64,000 bases of DNA, taken from NCBI GenBank assembly GCA_030679145.1, contig JAUXTU010000023.1, positions 19,238 to 83,237 on the forward strand. The letters run 5' to 3'. This DNA comes from Bacteroidota bacterium (lineage in GTDB: Bacteria > Bacteroidota > Ignavibacteria > UBA10030 > UBA8401). Of the stretch, positions 10,044-18,347 are shown in pieces. A program made the position numbers and the translations under genes. Under the pieces are notes generated by a model. The model was not told the origin of the DNA, did no database searches, and worked only from the letters and a program-made list of their open reading frames with translations. Within the stretch, counting starts at the first letter, position 1, and every line of letters begins with the position of its first letter.

Positions 10044-10889
10044 CTATAACAACGTATAGGTTAAACCCATCGCGAGAGATTGTTTTACTTGAGTTCGAGC
10101 AGTGATGTTTGCATCGTTGATCAATTGAACATTTAGATTCACAGAAATATATTCGTTCACTTTTGCAACAATCGTGTTGTTGCTGCGAACAATGACGACA
10201 TCAATATTATTGAATGGGGCAAACATTTCTAGTTTTGTTGTGAAAAGCAAATTTTCTTCAAACTTCCATTCAGCGTCGGTCACTGATTCCAATCCACCTT
10301 CGACTTTTGATGTTTCAATGGTTGGAGTTGTTCCCGCATCATCAGCATATCCTTGTGCACCAGAAAATACTTCCCGGATTGCAGCACCGAGCCTTGTTTT
10401 TACTTGTGCAACCGGTTGATATCCAACGCCAACGGCTTGTGTCAGATACATTGGATCGAATCCGGCAGATGTTTTTGCTTTTGTTCCCGCAACGTCATCA
10501 TACTTGAATCCGTCGGCAAATTGTGATTTGAACGTTGCTGATGCATAAGGATTAACATACGTACCAAATTTGTAGGTCAAAACACTTTCCAATTCAAGTT
10601 TGTCATCTGTCTTGCGTAAACCTTTCGATCCAAGTCTTGTCTGGCCGTAAGCGATCTTATATGTGTTGCTCCAATTTGTCAACTCAACATCTCGAATAGA
10701 CTTTCCGTCGATCGTGATTGTATATGCCAGAGCATTTTCGCCTCCCTGTGCCCAATCAGTGTAGGACATTTGAGTAAGCAGTAATCCTGAAACGAGCGAA
10801 TGTTTCCATTCTGATGCTTGAGCTGTCGAATCTGATTGAGCAAAAGTGAAAGAACATATTGTCATTAAACCAAACAGTAATCTTTTCAT
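10044..10889 (-). CDS. DUF3078 family exported protein
   Basis: A 281-residue protein with a signal peptide (cleavage after TFAQ, about residue 18). It has the DUF3078 pattern found in Bacteroidota: a tryptophan and glycine-rich N-terminal stretch (YTDWAQGGENALAYTI) and beta-strand repeats ending in TLL, which suggests an outer-membrane beta-barrel. The function of the family is unknown. GGAG precedes the ATG. It lies directly upstream of mscL with a 16-nt gap. An envelope-stress connection is possible, but nothing here proves it. Confidence 0.8.
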   Translation of the reverse strand: MKRLLFGLMTICSFTFAQSDSTAQASEWKHSLVSGLLLTQMSYTDWAQGGENALAYTITIDGKSIRDVELTNWSNTYKIAYGQTRLGSKGLRKTDDKLELESVLTYKFGTYVNPYASATFKSQFADGFKYDDVAGTKAKTSAGFDPMYLTQAVGVGYQPVAQVKTRLGAAIREVFSGAQGYADDAGTTPTIETSKVEGGLESVTDAEWKFEENLLFTTKLEMFAPFNNIDVVIVRSNNTIVAKVNEYISVNLNVQLINDANITARTQVKQSLAMGLTYTLL

Positions 10890-11000
10890 AAGATCTCCAT
10901 AAATGATAAATAATTTGTAGAACAGATATTTCCGTATGAATATAGTTTTTCATTAACTGAATATCATCTAAAAATTTATCGAATTATGAAATGGTTTAAA

Positions 11001-11026
11001 ATAAAAAACCCCGCTGATGCGGGGTT
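11001..11026 (-). terminator. Terminator of the cold-shock gene
   Basis: AACCCCGC and GCGGGGTT pair perfectly around a TGAT loop and run into a T-tract on the minus strand, 22 nt after the stop codon. Confidence 0.85.
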
Positions 11027-11047
11027 CGAGTAACAGTAATAACGTTG

Positions 11048-11248
11048 TTACGCTTTTGATACGTTCGCTGCCTGAAGTCCTTTGGGTCCTTTTTCAACTT
11101 CAAATTGGACCTTATCGCCTTGATTCAGCGTTTTGTAACCGTCGCCAACAACAGATTTGTAGTGGACGAATACATCTTCGCCGTTTTCACGGGAGATGAA
11201 ACCGTACCCCTTCGCGTTGTTGAACCATTTCACGGTACCTGTTTCCAT
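11048..11248 (-). CDS. Cold-shock-domain protein (CspA family)
   Basis: A 66-residue single OB-fold RNA chaperone. RNP1 (KGYGFISRE) and RNP2 (DVFVHYKSV) are intact, and the start [17 protein letters not shown] is typical. Such proteins melt RNA secondary structure in the cold or in growth. The gene stands alone, with its own promoter about 230 nt upstream, its own terminator, and a long structured leader containing a very strong hairpin and a terminator-like hairpin. Long leaders are known for cspA-type genes, where they control stability and translation. TAGGAGCACC lies before the ATG. Confidence 0.95.
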   Translation of the reverse strand: METGTVKWFNNAKGYGFISRENGEDVFVHYKSVVGDGYKTLNQGDKVQFEVEKGPKGLQAANVSKA

Positions 11249-11272
11249 AGGGTGCTCCTATTAGTTGTTACG

Positions 11273-11299
11273 AAAAACCCCACTGAGATGCTAGTGAGG
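11273..11299 (-). promoter_or_regulatory. Possible transcription attenuator in the csp leader
   Basis: Read on the minus strand, CCTCACT pairs with AGTGGGG (one G-U) across an 8-nt loop, directly followed by TTTTT. This has the form of an intrinsic terminator and ends 24 nt before the cold-shock start codon, inside the leader. It could allow autoregulation, because Csp proteins can melt terminator hairpins. Confidence 0.45.
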
Positions 11300-11327
11300 A
11301 ACACCGGCATTGGTGCCACTTTATTGC

Positions 11328-11353
11328 ATTCCGATTGTTTGAACAATCGGAAT
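11328..11353 (-). promoter_or_regulatory. Strong 12-bp hairpin in the csp leader
   Basis: ATTCCGATTGTT and AACAATCGGAAT are perfect complements separated by only 2 nt, so in RNA the stem would open to about 10 bp with a small loop. It lies in the middle of the untranslated leader of the cold-shock gene. Confidence 0.5.
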
Positions 11354-11479
11354 TTTGTGTTTGCCGATCCTCTGTTGTTCAGCTGAATTTTTCTGACCAT
11401 CAGGAGCGCATAACAACCCCGCAGTTTTGTCTACGAGGGCATTTCAAGTGCATCAACGGTGTTACTGTTAATTGCAAAG

Positions 11480-11510
11480 CAAAAATAGAGTGTTTAGAAT
11501 TTAGACGCAA
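11480..11510 (-). promoter_or_regulatory. Bacteroidota-type promoter of the cold-shock gene
   Basis: On the minus strand, ACTTG is followed after 20 nt by TATTTTTG, a perfect TAnnTTTG. It predicts a leader of about 230 nt. Confidence 0.55.
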
Positions 11511-11527
11511 GTGATATTTTTATTATA

Positions 11528-11560
11528 CGACGGCTACAGGATGCAATTCTGCAGCCGTCG
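11528..11560 (-). terminator. Hairpin after the PII gene, end of the nitrogen operon
   Basis: CGACGGCTACAG and CTGCAGCCGTCG match at 11 of 12 positions across a 9-nt loop, 13 nt after the stop codon. The T-run is weak (TATAATAAAAAT on the minus strand). Confidence 0.55.
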
Positions 11561-11573
11561 CGATAATACCGTA

Positions 11574-11945
<372 letters not shown>

Positions 11946-12011
11946 TCAGTTCATTGTTCACTCTTCATGCTAATGAACCAATGAGTAAAAATCAATGATA
12001 GAATTAATGAA

Positions 12012-13295
12012 TTATTTTTTGAAGTCCGGATAGGCTTCCATTCCATGTTCCCCGATATCCAATCCTTCATACTCTTCTTTTTCAGAAACACGAATCCCTA
12101 GCGTTAACTTTATTAGATACCATACAATGTACGATACAATGAATGTAAATGCTCCGACTGCAGCAATACCAGTTAACTGCGAAACCAACAATGTTGTTCC
12201 GCCGCCGAAAAATAATCCATTACCAGTTGTATTCGGGATAAAATTGTCTTGTGCAAAAAGTCCGACGCAAATTGTACCAAAAATACCATTGGCAAGATGA
12301 ACGGCAAGTGCACCAACAGGATCGTCAATTTTTAGTTTATCAAAACCAATTACTGCAAACACAACAATCACGCCGGCAATTGCGCCGATGATTAGCGAAC
12401 TTTCTACACTGATGAATGCGCAGGGAGCTGTAACAGCAACCAATCCTGCGAGAAGACCATTGATTGTCATGCTAAGATCCGGTTTTCCTAGAACAATCCA
12501 GGCAACGATTGTCGATGTTAAAATTCCCGCAATACCTGCGCTGTTTGTTGTAATGATAATCCGCGAAATTGCTTCCGGATCTGCAGCCATTGTACTGCCA
12601 GGATTGAATCCGAACCAACCCAACCAAAGAACTAATGCACCAGTAACTGCGGAAGTCATATTATGACCGGGAATGGGATTTACTTTACCATCTTTGAACT
12701 TACCAATACGCGGTCCAAGAACAAGTACGCCTGCTAAAGCAGCCCAGCCGCCAACCGAATGTACAACAGTTGATCCTGCAAAATCCCAGAATCCCATACT
12801 TGCTAACCATCCGCCACCCCAAATCCAATGTCCGGTAATCGGATACATAACTGCAACAAGAACAAAAGAGAAAACAATAAACGAAATGTATTTAATGCGT
12901 TCAGCAACTGCACCGGAAACAATTGTTGCCGCTGTTCCAGCAAAGACTAATTGGAAAAAGAATTTAGCAAGAAGTGGCACTGTAGCCCAGCTCATTGCTG
13001 AGTACACTCCGCTATATGCATCACCGGTTGCAGGACTATTATCCGCGCCATGGATTCCAAACAATCCTTCCAAACCAATCAATCCTGTTCCATTTCCAAA
13101 CATTAAACCCCACCCGATCACCCAGAATGCGAGTGATGAGATTGCAAAGACAATAAAATTCTTTGAAAGGATATTAACGGTATTTTTTGATCGAGCGAAT
13201 CCTGATTCAACCAATGCGAATCCCAGGTTCATAAAGAACACGAGCATTCCGGTAATGAGGACCCAAAGGGTATCAACTATTACTTTTGTTTCCAT
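12012..13295 (-). CDS. amtB: Ammonium transporter
   Basis: A 427-residue inner-membrane ammonium channel of the Amt/MEP/Rh family with about 11 membrane helices. The conserved aspartate (FWDFAGSTVVHSVGGWAALA) and the twin pore histidines (VVHSVGG and AVHLANGIFG) are present, as are the ARSKNTVNIL and DDPVGALAVH signatures. The cytoplasmic tail ends GLDIGEHGMEAYPDF, a motif shared by bacterial Amt proteins next to PII. It lies between a porin gene and the PII gene. It begins directly in a membrane helix without a long signal peptide, as in several Bacteroidota Amt proteins. Confidence 0.96.
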   Translation of the reverse strand: METKVIVDTLWVLITGMLVFFMNLGFALVESGFARSKNTVNILSKNFIVFAISSLAFWVIGWGLMFGNGTGLIGLEGLFGIHGADNSPATGDAYSGVYSAMSWATVPLLAKFFFQLVFAGTAATIVSGAVAERIKYISFIVFSFVLVAVMYPITGHWIWGGGWLASMGFWDFAGSTVVHSVGGWAALAGVLVLGPRIGKFKDGKVNPIPGHNMTSAVTGALVLWLGWFGFNPGSTMAADPEAISRIIITTNSAGIAGILTSTIVAWIVLGKPDLSMTINGLLAGLVAVTAPCAFISVESSLIIGAIAGVIVVFAVIGFDKLKIDDPVGALAVHLANGIFGTICVGLFAQDNFIPNTTGNGLFFGGGTTLLVSQLTGIAAVGAFTFIVSYIVWYLIKLTLGIRVSEKEEYEGLDIGEHGMEAYPDFKK

Positions 13296-13348
13296 ATAAG
13301 CAAACTCCTTTTGTTATAAAAAATTCGAACATTACTTTTGAAGAAAAA

Positions 13349-14050
13349 TTATAAACTAATTCCGAAGATCAAAAATGCTGTTTCGGCATACGGATTCATA
13401 ATATATTGTGCATTGAACGGAATTGAAAATGTTTCCGTGATTTTAATCGTTTTCGAAGCCGTAAATCCAACACTAACTAAACCTGCACCTGATTTTGGAT
13501 GTAGTGCTGATGCCGGTGTATAAACACCTTCTGTTGGTGTCAATCCAACCGTAAGACTTAAGTCTGACAATATGGGATATGATGCCTGAATATAAATGGA
13601 GTTTGTTGTGTCATTGAGGACATTGACATATCCTGTAACAGAAATTGGCATAGATTCCGGTCCTGTGTAACCAACGCCGACTTCAAGAACGTGAGCACCT
13701 GTTCCATTTCCATCGCTGTTATAATTGAAAAAGGGAGCCGCTGGTGGTACTGCCGGTATGTAATAATCGGTAAGATAAAGTGCAACTGGTCCTATCGCAT
13801 ACGATGCCCAGATATCTGCTTCAGAATATCCGCCCGTAAGTGCATATGCACCCCAAACACCAACAGATAAATCGCCGATTGCGTATGTGAGGGCGGGTTG
13901 TAAACTTGTCGAATTTCCGTAATCTGCGCCGCGCCAGATGTAACGGCTATAAATATCGGTACCAACCTTTGCTTGCCCAATCATTGTTGTTGAAACAACA
14001 ACCATTAATAGAGCAAAAAGTAAAACCTGTTTTGTGAATGAACGCAACAT
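13349..14050 (-). CDS. TorF-like putative outer-membrane porin
   Basis: A 233-residue exported beta-barrel protein. A signal peptide (residues ~1-25, ending TTMIGQA) is followed by VGTDIYSRYIWRGADYGN, the opening strand typical of the TorF/'gcw_chp' putative porins, and by alternating beta-strands up to the C-terminal FLIFGISL. The ATG was chosen because a near-consensus AAGGAGG lies 5 nt before it; a longer upstream extension looks non-coding. It is the first gene of a porin-amtB-glnK operon (53-nt gap to amtB), so it may serve passage of ammonium or another small nitrogen compound. That role is inferred only from position. Confidence 0.75.
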   Translation of the reverse strand: MLRSFTKQVLLFALLMVVVSTTMIGQAKVGTDIYSRYIWRGADYGNSTSLQPALTYAIGDLSVGVWGAYALTGGYSEADIWASYAIGPVALYLTDYYIPAVPPAAPFFNYNSDGNGTGAHVLEVGVGYTGPESMPISVTGYVNVLNDTTNSIYIQASYPILSDLSLTVGLTPTEGVYTPASALHPKSGAGLVSVGFTASKTIKITETFSIPFNAQYIMNPYAETAFLIFGISL

Positions 14051-14212
14051 AAAAACCTCCTTATAAATAAATGAAATATAGTGAATGTGACTTCGCACGA
14101 AAGAACCATCGTCACGACAATTCTTTGTAAAGAAACGCCGAGCGGAACACAAAAAGCAGCGGAGGTGGTGCTGCAAACAAAACACAGGGAAAACGCATTA
14201 TTGCCGTTTTGC

Positions 14213-14255
14213 ATTACTAATTAAGGTTTTATTGTGTTATACCTTAATTAGTAAT
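14213..14255. promoter_or_regulatory. 14-bp perfect inverted repeat upstream of the nitrogen operon
   Basis: ATTACTAATTAAGG and CCTTAATTAGTAAT are perfect complements with a 15-nt spacer. The site lies about 165-205 nt before the porin start and about 150-190 nt before the divergent acyl-activating enzyme. It could be a dimer-binding operator for the nitrogen operon or a leader hairpin. The rest of this 350-nt gap holds a short GCAGC/GCTGC hairpin followed by TTTTT (minus strand) and no gene that I can support. Confidence 0.5.
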
Positions 14256-14402
14256 TATTATTACTTATAAAGATAATAAAATAAAGTGTCCTGTCAAGTC
14301 TTTTTTTGAAAATATTTTTCAGAAAAGACAAACATTGCTTTTTGTTACCGGATGCACTACATTTTTGCCAAAACCATTGCATTAACAAAAGGAGTACCCC
14401 GC

Positions 14403-15920
14403 ATGTTGTTACATCACCGATTCATTGATACTGCAAAGAAATATGGCGACAAAATGTATATCATCGATCGTACGACTAGCAGGCGCATCACCTATTCACG
14501 AGCACTTATTGCGTCGTTGATCCTTTCTGAGAAACTGCAGAAGTTTGACCGGGGTTTTATCGGGATCATGGTGCCGACATCGGCGGGATGTATCCTTGCA
14601 TCACTTGCTTCATTAATGAGCGGTCGTATTCCGGTGATGATCAATTATTCTACAATGGCGGCGCAGAACTGTGAATTCGCGCAAAAGAAACTTGCGTTTA
14701 AAACCATTATTACATCGAAAGCACTTCTGGAAAAAATCCAATGTCCAGTTGTTCCCGGAATGGTGTTTCTTGAAGATATTATGGAAAGCATCTCCACGTT
14801 GGACAAACTTGGCGCCGCAGTCCGCTCAAAACTTCCCGCTATACTAATAAAAAAATCTGTCGCACAAGGAAATGATGACGACAACCTGGTCATATTATTT
14901 ACCAGCGGTAGTGAAAAGGAACCGAAAGCTGTTCAACTTTCCCATAAAAATATCACCGCAAACTTACATAGTTTGGAACAAGTATTGGAAGTGAGTGACA
15001 AGGATGTTATGCTCGGAAATCTTCCGATGTTTCATTCGTTCGGTCAAACGGCGCATCTATGGCTTCCAATTTATTGCGGAATGTCGGTAGTAACGTATGC
15101 AAACCCGCTGGACTTCAAAGGTGTTAATGAAGCAGTTAGGGAAGAAAAAGTGACGATCTTTGCCGGAACACCAAGTTTCTTTTGGGGATATGTCGGGAAA
15201 TCAAATCTCGGTGATTACGAATCTTGCAGGATTATTCTTGCCGGCGCGGATAAATGTCCGGATTTATTGCGAAAGGTATTCATGGAGAAACATCATAAAG
15301 TCATTCTGGAAGCGTACGGTTGTACTGAAACATCACCCGGATTAGCAGTGAACACACCAAAACATAATCGACCGGGAAGTGTTGGTCGAATGCTGCCGGG
15401 CGTTACGGTGCGCATTGAGAATCATGAAACCGGTGTAGAATGTAAGGTGCGTGAGACCGGAAAAGTACTGGTGAAGGGCGATAACATCATGAAAGGATAC
15501 TTTGATGATTTTGAGAACACATCACTTGCATTCCGGAACGGATATTATGATACAGGCGACATGGGTTGGATGGATGAAGATGGTTATCTGTGGCATGTCG
15601 GCAGATTGAAACGATTTGTAAAGATCGGCGGCGAAATGATCTCGCTGATCAAAGTTGAAGATGTTCTTGAAAAACTTCTTCCCGAAGATACTAAATGCTG
15701 TGTTGTTGAAATTCCTGATCAAACAAAAGGAGCGAAGATTATTGCTGCAGTAACACGCCAAATTGATGAGAAAGAGACACTAAAAAAAATGGGAGAGCAC
15801 CTGCCGAATATTGCACTGCCGAAACAATTTGTTGTCATTCCTGAATTGCCGCAAATGGGGACCGGAAAGATCGATTTTCGCACAACAACAAATATGGTAA
15901 GAGATTTGGTGATAAAATAA
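14403..15920 (+). CDS. AMP-binding acyl-CoA/acyl-ACP synthetase, Aas-like
   Basis: A 505-residue adenylate-forming enzyme that activates a fatty acid with ATP. The P-loop-like FTSGSEKEPKAV, the adenylate-binding YGCTETSPG, the YDTGDMGW hinge motif and the GRLKRFVKIGGEMISL stretch are present, and the C-terminal catalytic lysine lies in QMGTGKIDF. The C-terminal half resembles the acyl-ACP synthetase half of Aas (2-acylglycerophosphoethanolamine acyltransferase), without the acyltransferase half. It may recycle fatty acids into phospholipids; acyl-CoA formation is equally possible. The ATG was chosen because AAAAGGAG lies 8 nt upstream; an upstream in-frame ATG has no ribosome-binding site. 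Confidence 0.88.
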   Translation: MLLHHRFIDTAKKYGDKMYIIDRTTSRRITYSRALIASLILSEKLQKFDRGFIGIMVPTSAGCILASLASLMSGRIPVMINYSTMAAQNCEFAQKKLAFKTIITSKALLEKIQCPVVPGMVFLEDIMESISTLDKLGAAVRSKLPAILIKKSVAQGNDDDNLVILFTSGSEKEPKAVQLSHKNITANLHSLEQVLEVSDKDVMLGNLPMFHSFGQTAHLWLPIYCGMSVVTYANPLDFKGVNEAVREEKVTIFAGTPSFFWGYVGKSNLGDYESCRIILAGADKCPDLLRKVFMEKHHKVILEAYGCTETSPGLAVNTPKHNRPGSVGRMLPGVTVRIENHETGVECKVRETGKVLVKGDNIMKGYFDDFENTSLAFRNGYYDTGDMGWMDEDGYLWHVGRLKRFVKIGGEMISLIKVEDVLEKLLPEDTKCCVVEIPDQTKGAKIIAAVTRQIDEKETLKKMGEHLPNIALPKQFVVIPELPQMGTGKIDFRTTTNMVRDLVIK

Positions 15921-15978
15921 TGTATGGCGAGACACTAACTTGCCAGTGTGAATCGGACATTCGAGATATAAACAATGA

Positions 15979-16010
15979 ACGCCAAGAATTTTTCTTGGTG
16001 TTTTTATTTT
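15979..16010 (+). terminator. Terminator after the acyl synthetase gene
   Basis: ACGCCAAGAA pairs with TTCTTGGTGT (one G-U) across a 3-nt loop and is followed by TTTTTATTTTT. Confidence 0.75.
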
Positions 16011-16059
16011 TACCCTATTCAAGTAATCCTTATCTTTAAAACAAAAAGGATAAAGAGTT

Positions 16060-18174
16060 ATGAAAAAATACTTTCTCTTATGGTTCATCTCCGTCTTTCT
16101 TTTTGCAGAAGAGGGAATGTACCCGCTTTCCGAAATTCATAAATTGAATTTGAAATCAAAAGGATTCAAGATCACGGCAAAAGATATTTATAATCCCAAC
16201 GGAATAAGTCTGGTTGATGCAAGCGTGAATGTGGGGGGCTGCAGTGCATCATTCATCTCTGCAGAAGGATTAATCATTACCAATCATCACTGCGTGTTTG
16301 GAGCGGTACAGCTGGCAAGCACAGTACAGAACGATTATGTCTGTGACGGATTTATTGCGCGAGGAAGAGAACAAGAGATTCCTGCAAAAGGATTGACCGC
16401 ACGTATCATCGATTCGTATCGAGATGTATCAAAAGAAGTTCTCGCAGGAATATCGGATACAACCGATCCGATTGAACGGATAAAGATTATTGAGAAAAAC
16501 ACAAAGGCACTTGTTGCCGACGCAGAGAAAAAACAATCCGGAGTAACGGCATCAGTTGCAGAGATGTTTACCGGAAAAACGTATGTCTTGTTTGTTCATA
16601 AAATTATTAAAGATATTCGGCTTGTCTATGTTCCGCCACGCTCAGTCGGTGAATTTGGAGGAGAGAATGATAACTGGGTCTGGCCCCGGCACACTGGGGA
16701 TTTTTCGTTCATTCGGGCGTATGTTTCTGCGGACGGATCTCCGGCGGAATATTCACCAGACAATGTTCCGTTCAAACCAAAGAATCATTTTAAAGTGAAT
16801 CCCAACGGTGTTGAAGAGAATGATCTTGTCTTTATTCTTGGATATCCCGGAAGAACATTCCGCCACCAGACATCCTATTATCTAGAATATGAACGGGATA
16901 TTCGGTTACCTTTTACACAAAAACGGAATGAATGGATGATTGCACAGATGGAAGCCGTTGGAAAAAAAGATCCGGAAGTTGCATTGGCATTGACTGCGCG
17001 GAAAAAATCGCTGGCGAATGTTGAAAAGAATTATCGCGGCAAGTTGAAAGGAATGAACAACCTTCCGATCATTCAGAACAAACAACTGGAAGAAGAGGCA
17101 TTACAGCAGTACATCAACGCAGATCCCGTACGGAAGCAAGAATACGGCGCCGTGCTTGCAGGAATACAATCAGTGTATAATGAAATTCGGAGCGACGCTC
17201 AGCGTGTGAATATTCTTTCTAATATTATCGGCAGTTCAACGCTTCTCACTATCGGTAACTCGCTAATGAAGCTTGCCGATGAACGGCAAAAACCGGATGC
17301 TGAACGTCAATCAGTATATAAGGAAAAAAATCTCTCGGCGTTGAAACAGAATTATCTTTCTTCATTGCGAAGTTACAATCGTTCTATCGATCAATTATTC
17401 TTGCAGGAGATATTGAACGATGCAGCATCGCTTGTGAACGATCAGCCAATCGAATCAGTTGCATCTATTAAGAATATTCGTCAATTCGTTGACAGCGCAT
17501 TTACAGGAACACTTCTGGCTGATACATCATTCATTGCTAAAGCATTCACCATGACGCCGGATCAACTAAAACAAGTGAACGATCCATTGATCGAATTTGC
17601 GCGGATGCTATTACCGGAAATTGAATTCCAAAATATGATCAATCGGAAACGGACGGGAGAATTGAATCGGCTCTCCGCAAAATTGATAACGGTAAAGGGA
17701 TTGTGGAAAAAATCTGATTTCATTCCCGATGCAAATTCTACGATGCGGATGACCTTCGGAAAAATTCGTGGTTACAGTCCTTCGGATGCAACATATTTTT
17801 CACCGATCACCACATTGAACGGCCTGATCGAAAAATCATCGGATGATCCGGACTATAATACACCGCAAAAGATCCGTGACCTTGCAAAGAAGAAGGAATA
17901 TGGACGATATAAGAATAAAAAACTAAACGACGTTCCCGTCAACATTCTCTATGATATGGATACGACGGGTGGAAATTCCGGAAGCCCCGTGCTGAATGCA
18001 AAAGGAGAATTGATCGGAGTGAATTTTGACCGCTCATTTGAAGCAACGATCAACGATTATGCATGGAACGAAAGCTACAGCAGATCGATAGCAGTTGATA
18101 TCCGCTACGTTTTATGGAATGTTGAAAAAGTTGGTGAAGCAGACATTCTATTGAAGGAAATTGGCGTACAATAA
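16060..18174 (+). CDS. Exported S46 dipeptidyl peptidase (DPP7/DPP11-like)
   Basis: A 704-residue periplasmic serine peptidase that removes dipeptides from N-termini. A signal peptide (~1-16) is followed by the first half of the chymotrypsin-like domain with the histidine motif LIITNHHCVFG (~72-82). The aspartate lies in RHTGDFSFIRAY (~213), a helical insert follows, and the serine lies in GGNSGSP (~640). All three catalytic residues are intact and the length matches the family. The FDR triplet (~656) places arginine where, as I recall, DPP11 has its specificity arginine and DPP7 has glycine. This suggests a preference for Asp or Glu at P1. It is a single gene with a hairpin before and after it. 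Confidence 0.92.
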   Translation: MKKYFLLWFISVFLFAEEGMYPLSEIHKLNLKSKGFKITAKDIYNPNGISLVDASVNVGGCSASFISAEGLIITNHHCVFGAVQLASTVQNDYVCDGFIARGREQEIPAKGLTARIIDSYRDVSKEVLAGISDTTDPIERIKIIEKNTKALVADAEKKQSGVTASVAEMFTGKTYVLFVHKIIKDIRLVYVPPRSVGEFGGENDNWVWPRHTGDFSFIRAYVSADGSPAEYSPDNVPFKPKNHFKVNPNGVEENDLVFILGYPGRTFRHQTSYYLEYERDIRLPFTQKRNEWMIAQMEAVGKKDPEVALALTARKKSLANVEKNYRGKLKGMNNLPIIQNKQLEEEALQQYINADPVRKQEYGAVLAGIQSVYNEIRSDAQRVNILSNIIGSSTLLTIGNSLMKLADERQKPDAERQSVYKEKNLSALKQNYLSSLRSYNRSIDQLFLQEILNDAASLVNDQPIESVASIKNIRQFVDSAFTGTLLADTSFIAKAFTMTPDQLKQVNDPLIEFARMLLPEIEFQNMINRKRTGELNRLSAKLITVKGLWKKSDFIPDANSTMRMTFGKIRGYSPSDATYFSPITTLNGLIEKSSDDPDYNTPQKIRDLAKKKEYGRYKNKKLNDVPVNILYDMDTTGGNSGSPVLNAKGELIGVNFDRSFEATINDYAWNESYSRSIAVDIRYVLWNVEKVGEADILLKEIGVQ

Positions 18175-18210
18175 AAGATGCATCGTATAATCTCTATTTG
18201 ATCAATAAAA

Positions 18211-18247
18211 AACGCAAAACATCTTATTTTTAAGGACGTTTTGTGTT
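18211..18247 (+). terminator. Weak hairpin after the S46 peptidase gene
   Basis: AACGCAAAAC pairs with GTTTTGTGTT (one G-U) across a 17-nt loop. There is no T-run after it, so the terminator role is uncertain. Confidence 0.35.
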
Positions 18248-18347
18248 ATAAGCAATTCTAGAAAACATATCTGTCACAATACGTTGAAATTCAAGCACTT
18301 ATTGGGTATATTGAATCTATTGAAGTAAATTTTTTAAATTGTTAATT

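Noticed and set aside
14060..14130. A sigma-54 promoter upstream of the porin-amtB operon
   Set aside because: The best GG/GC pair has only 9 nt between (10 expected) and lacks the flanking consensus.
14352..14402. Upstream ATG for the acyl synthetase
   Set aside because: It has no ribosome-binding site, while AAAAGGAG lies correctly before the later ATG.
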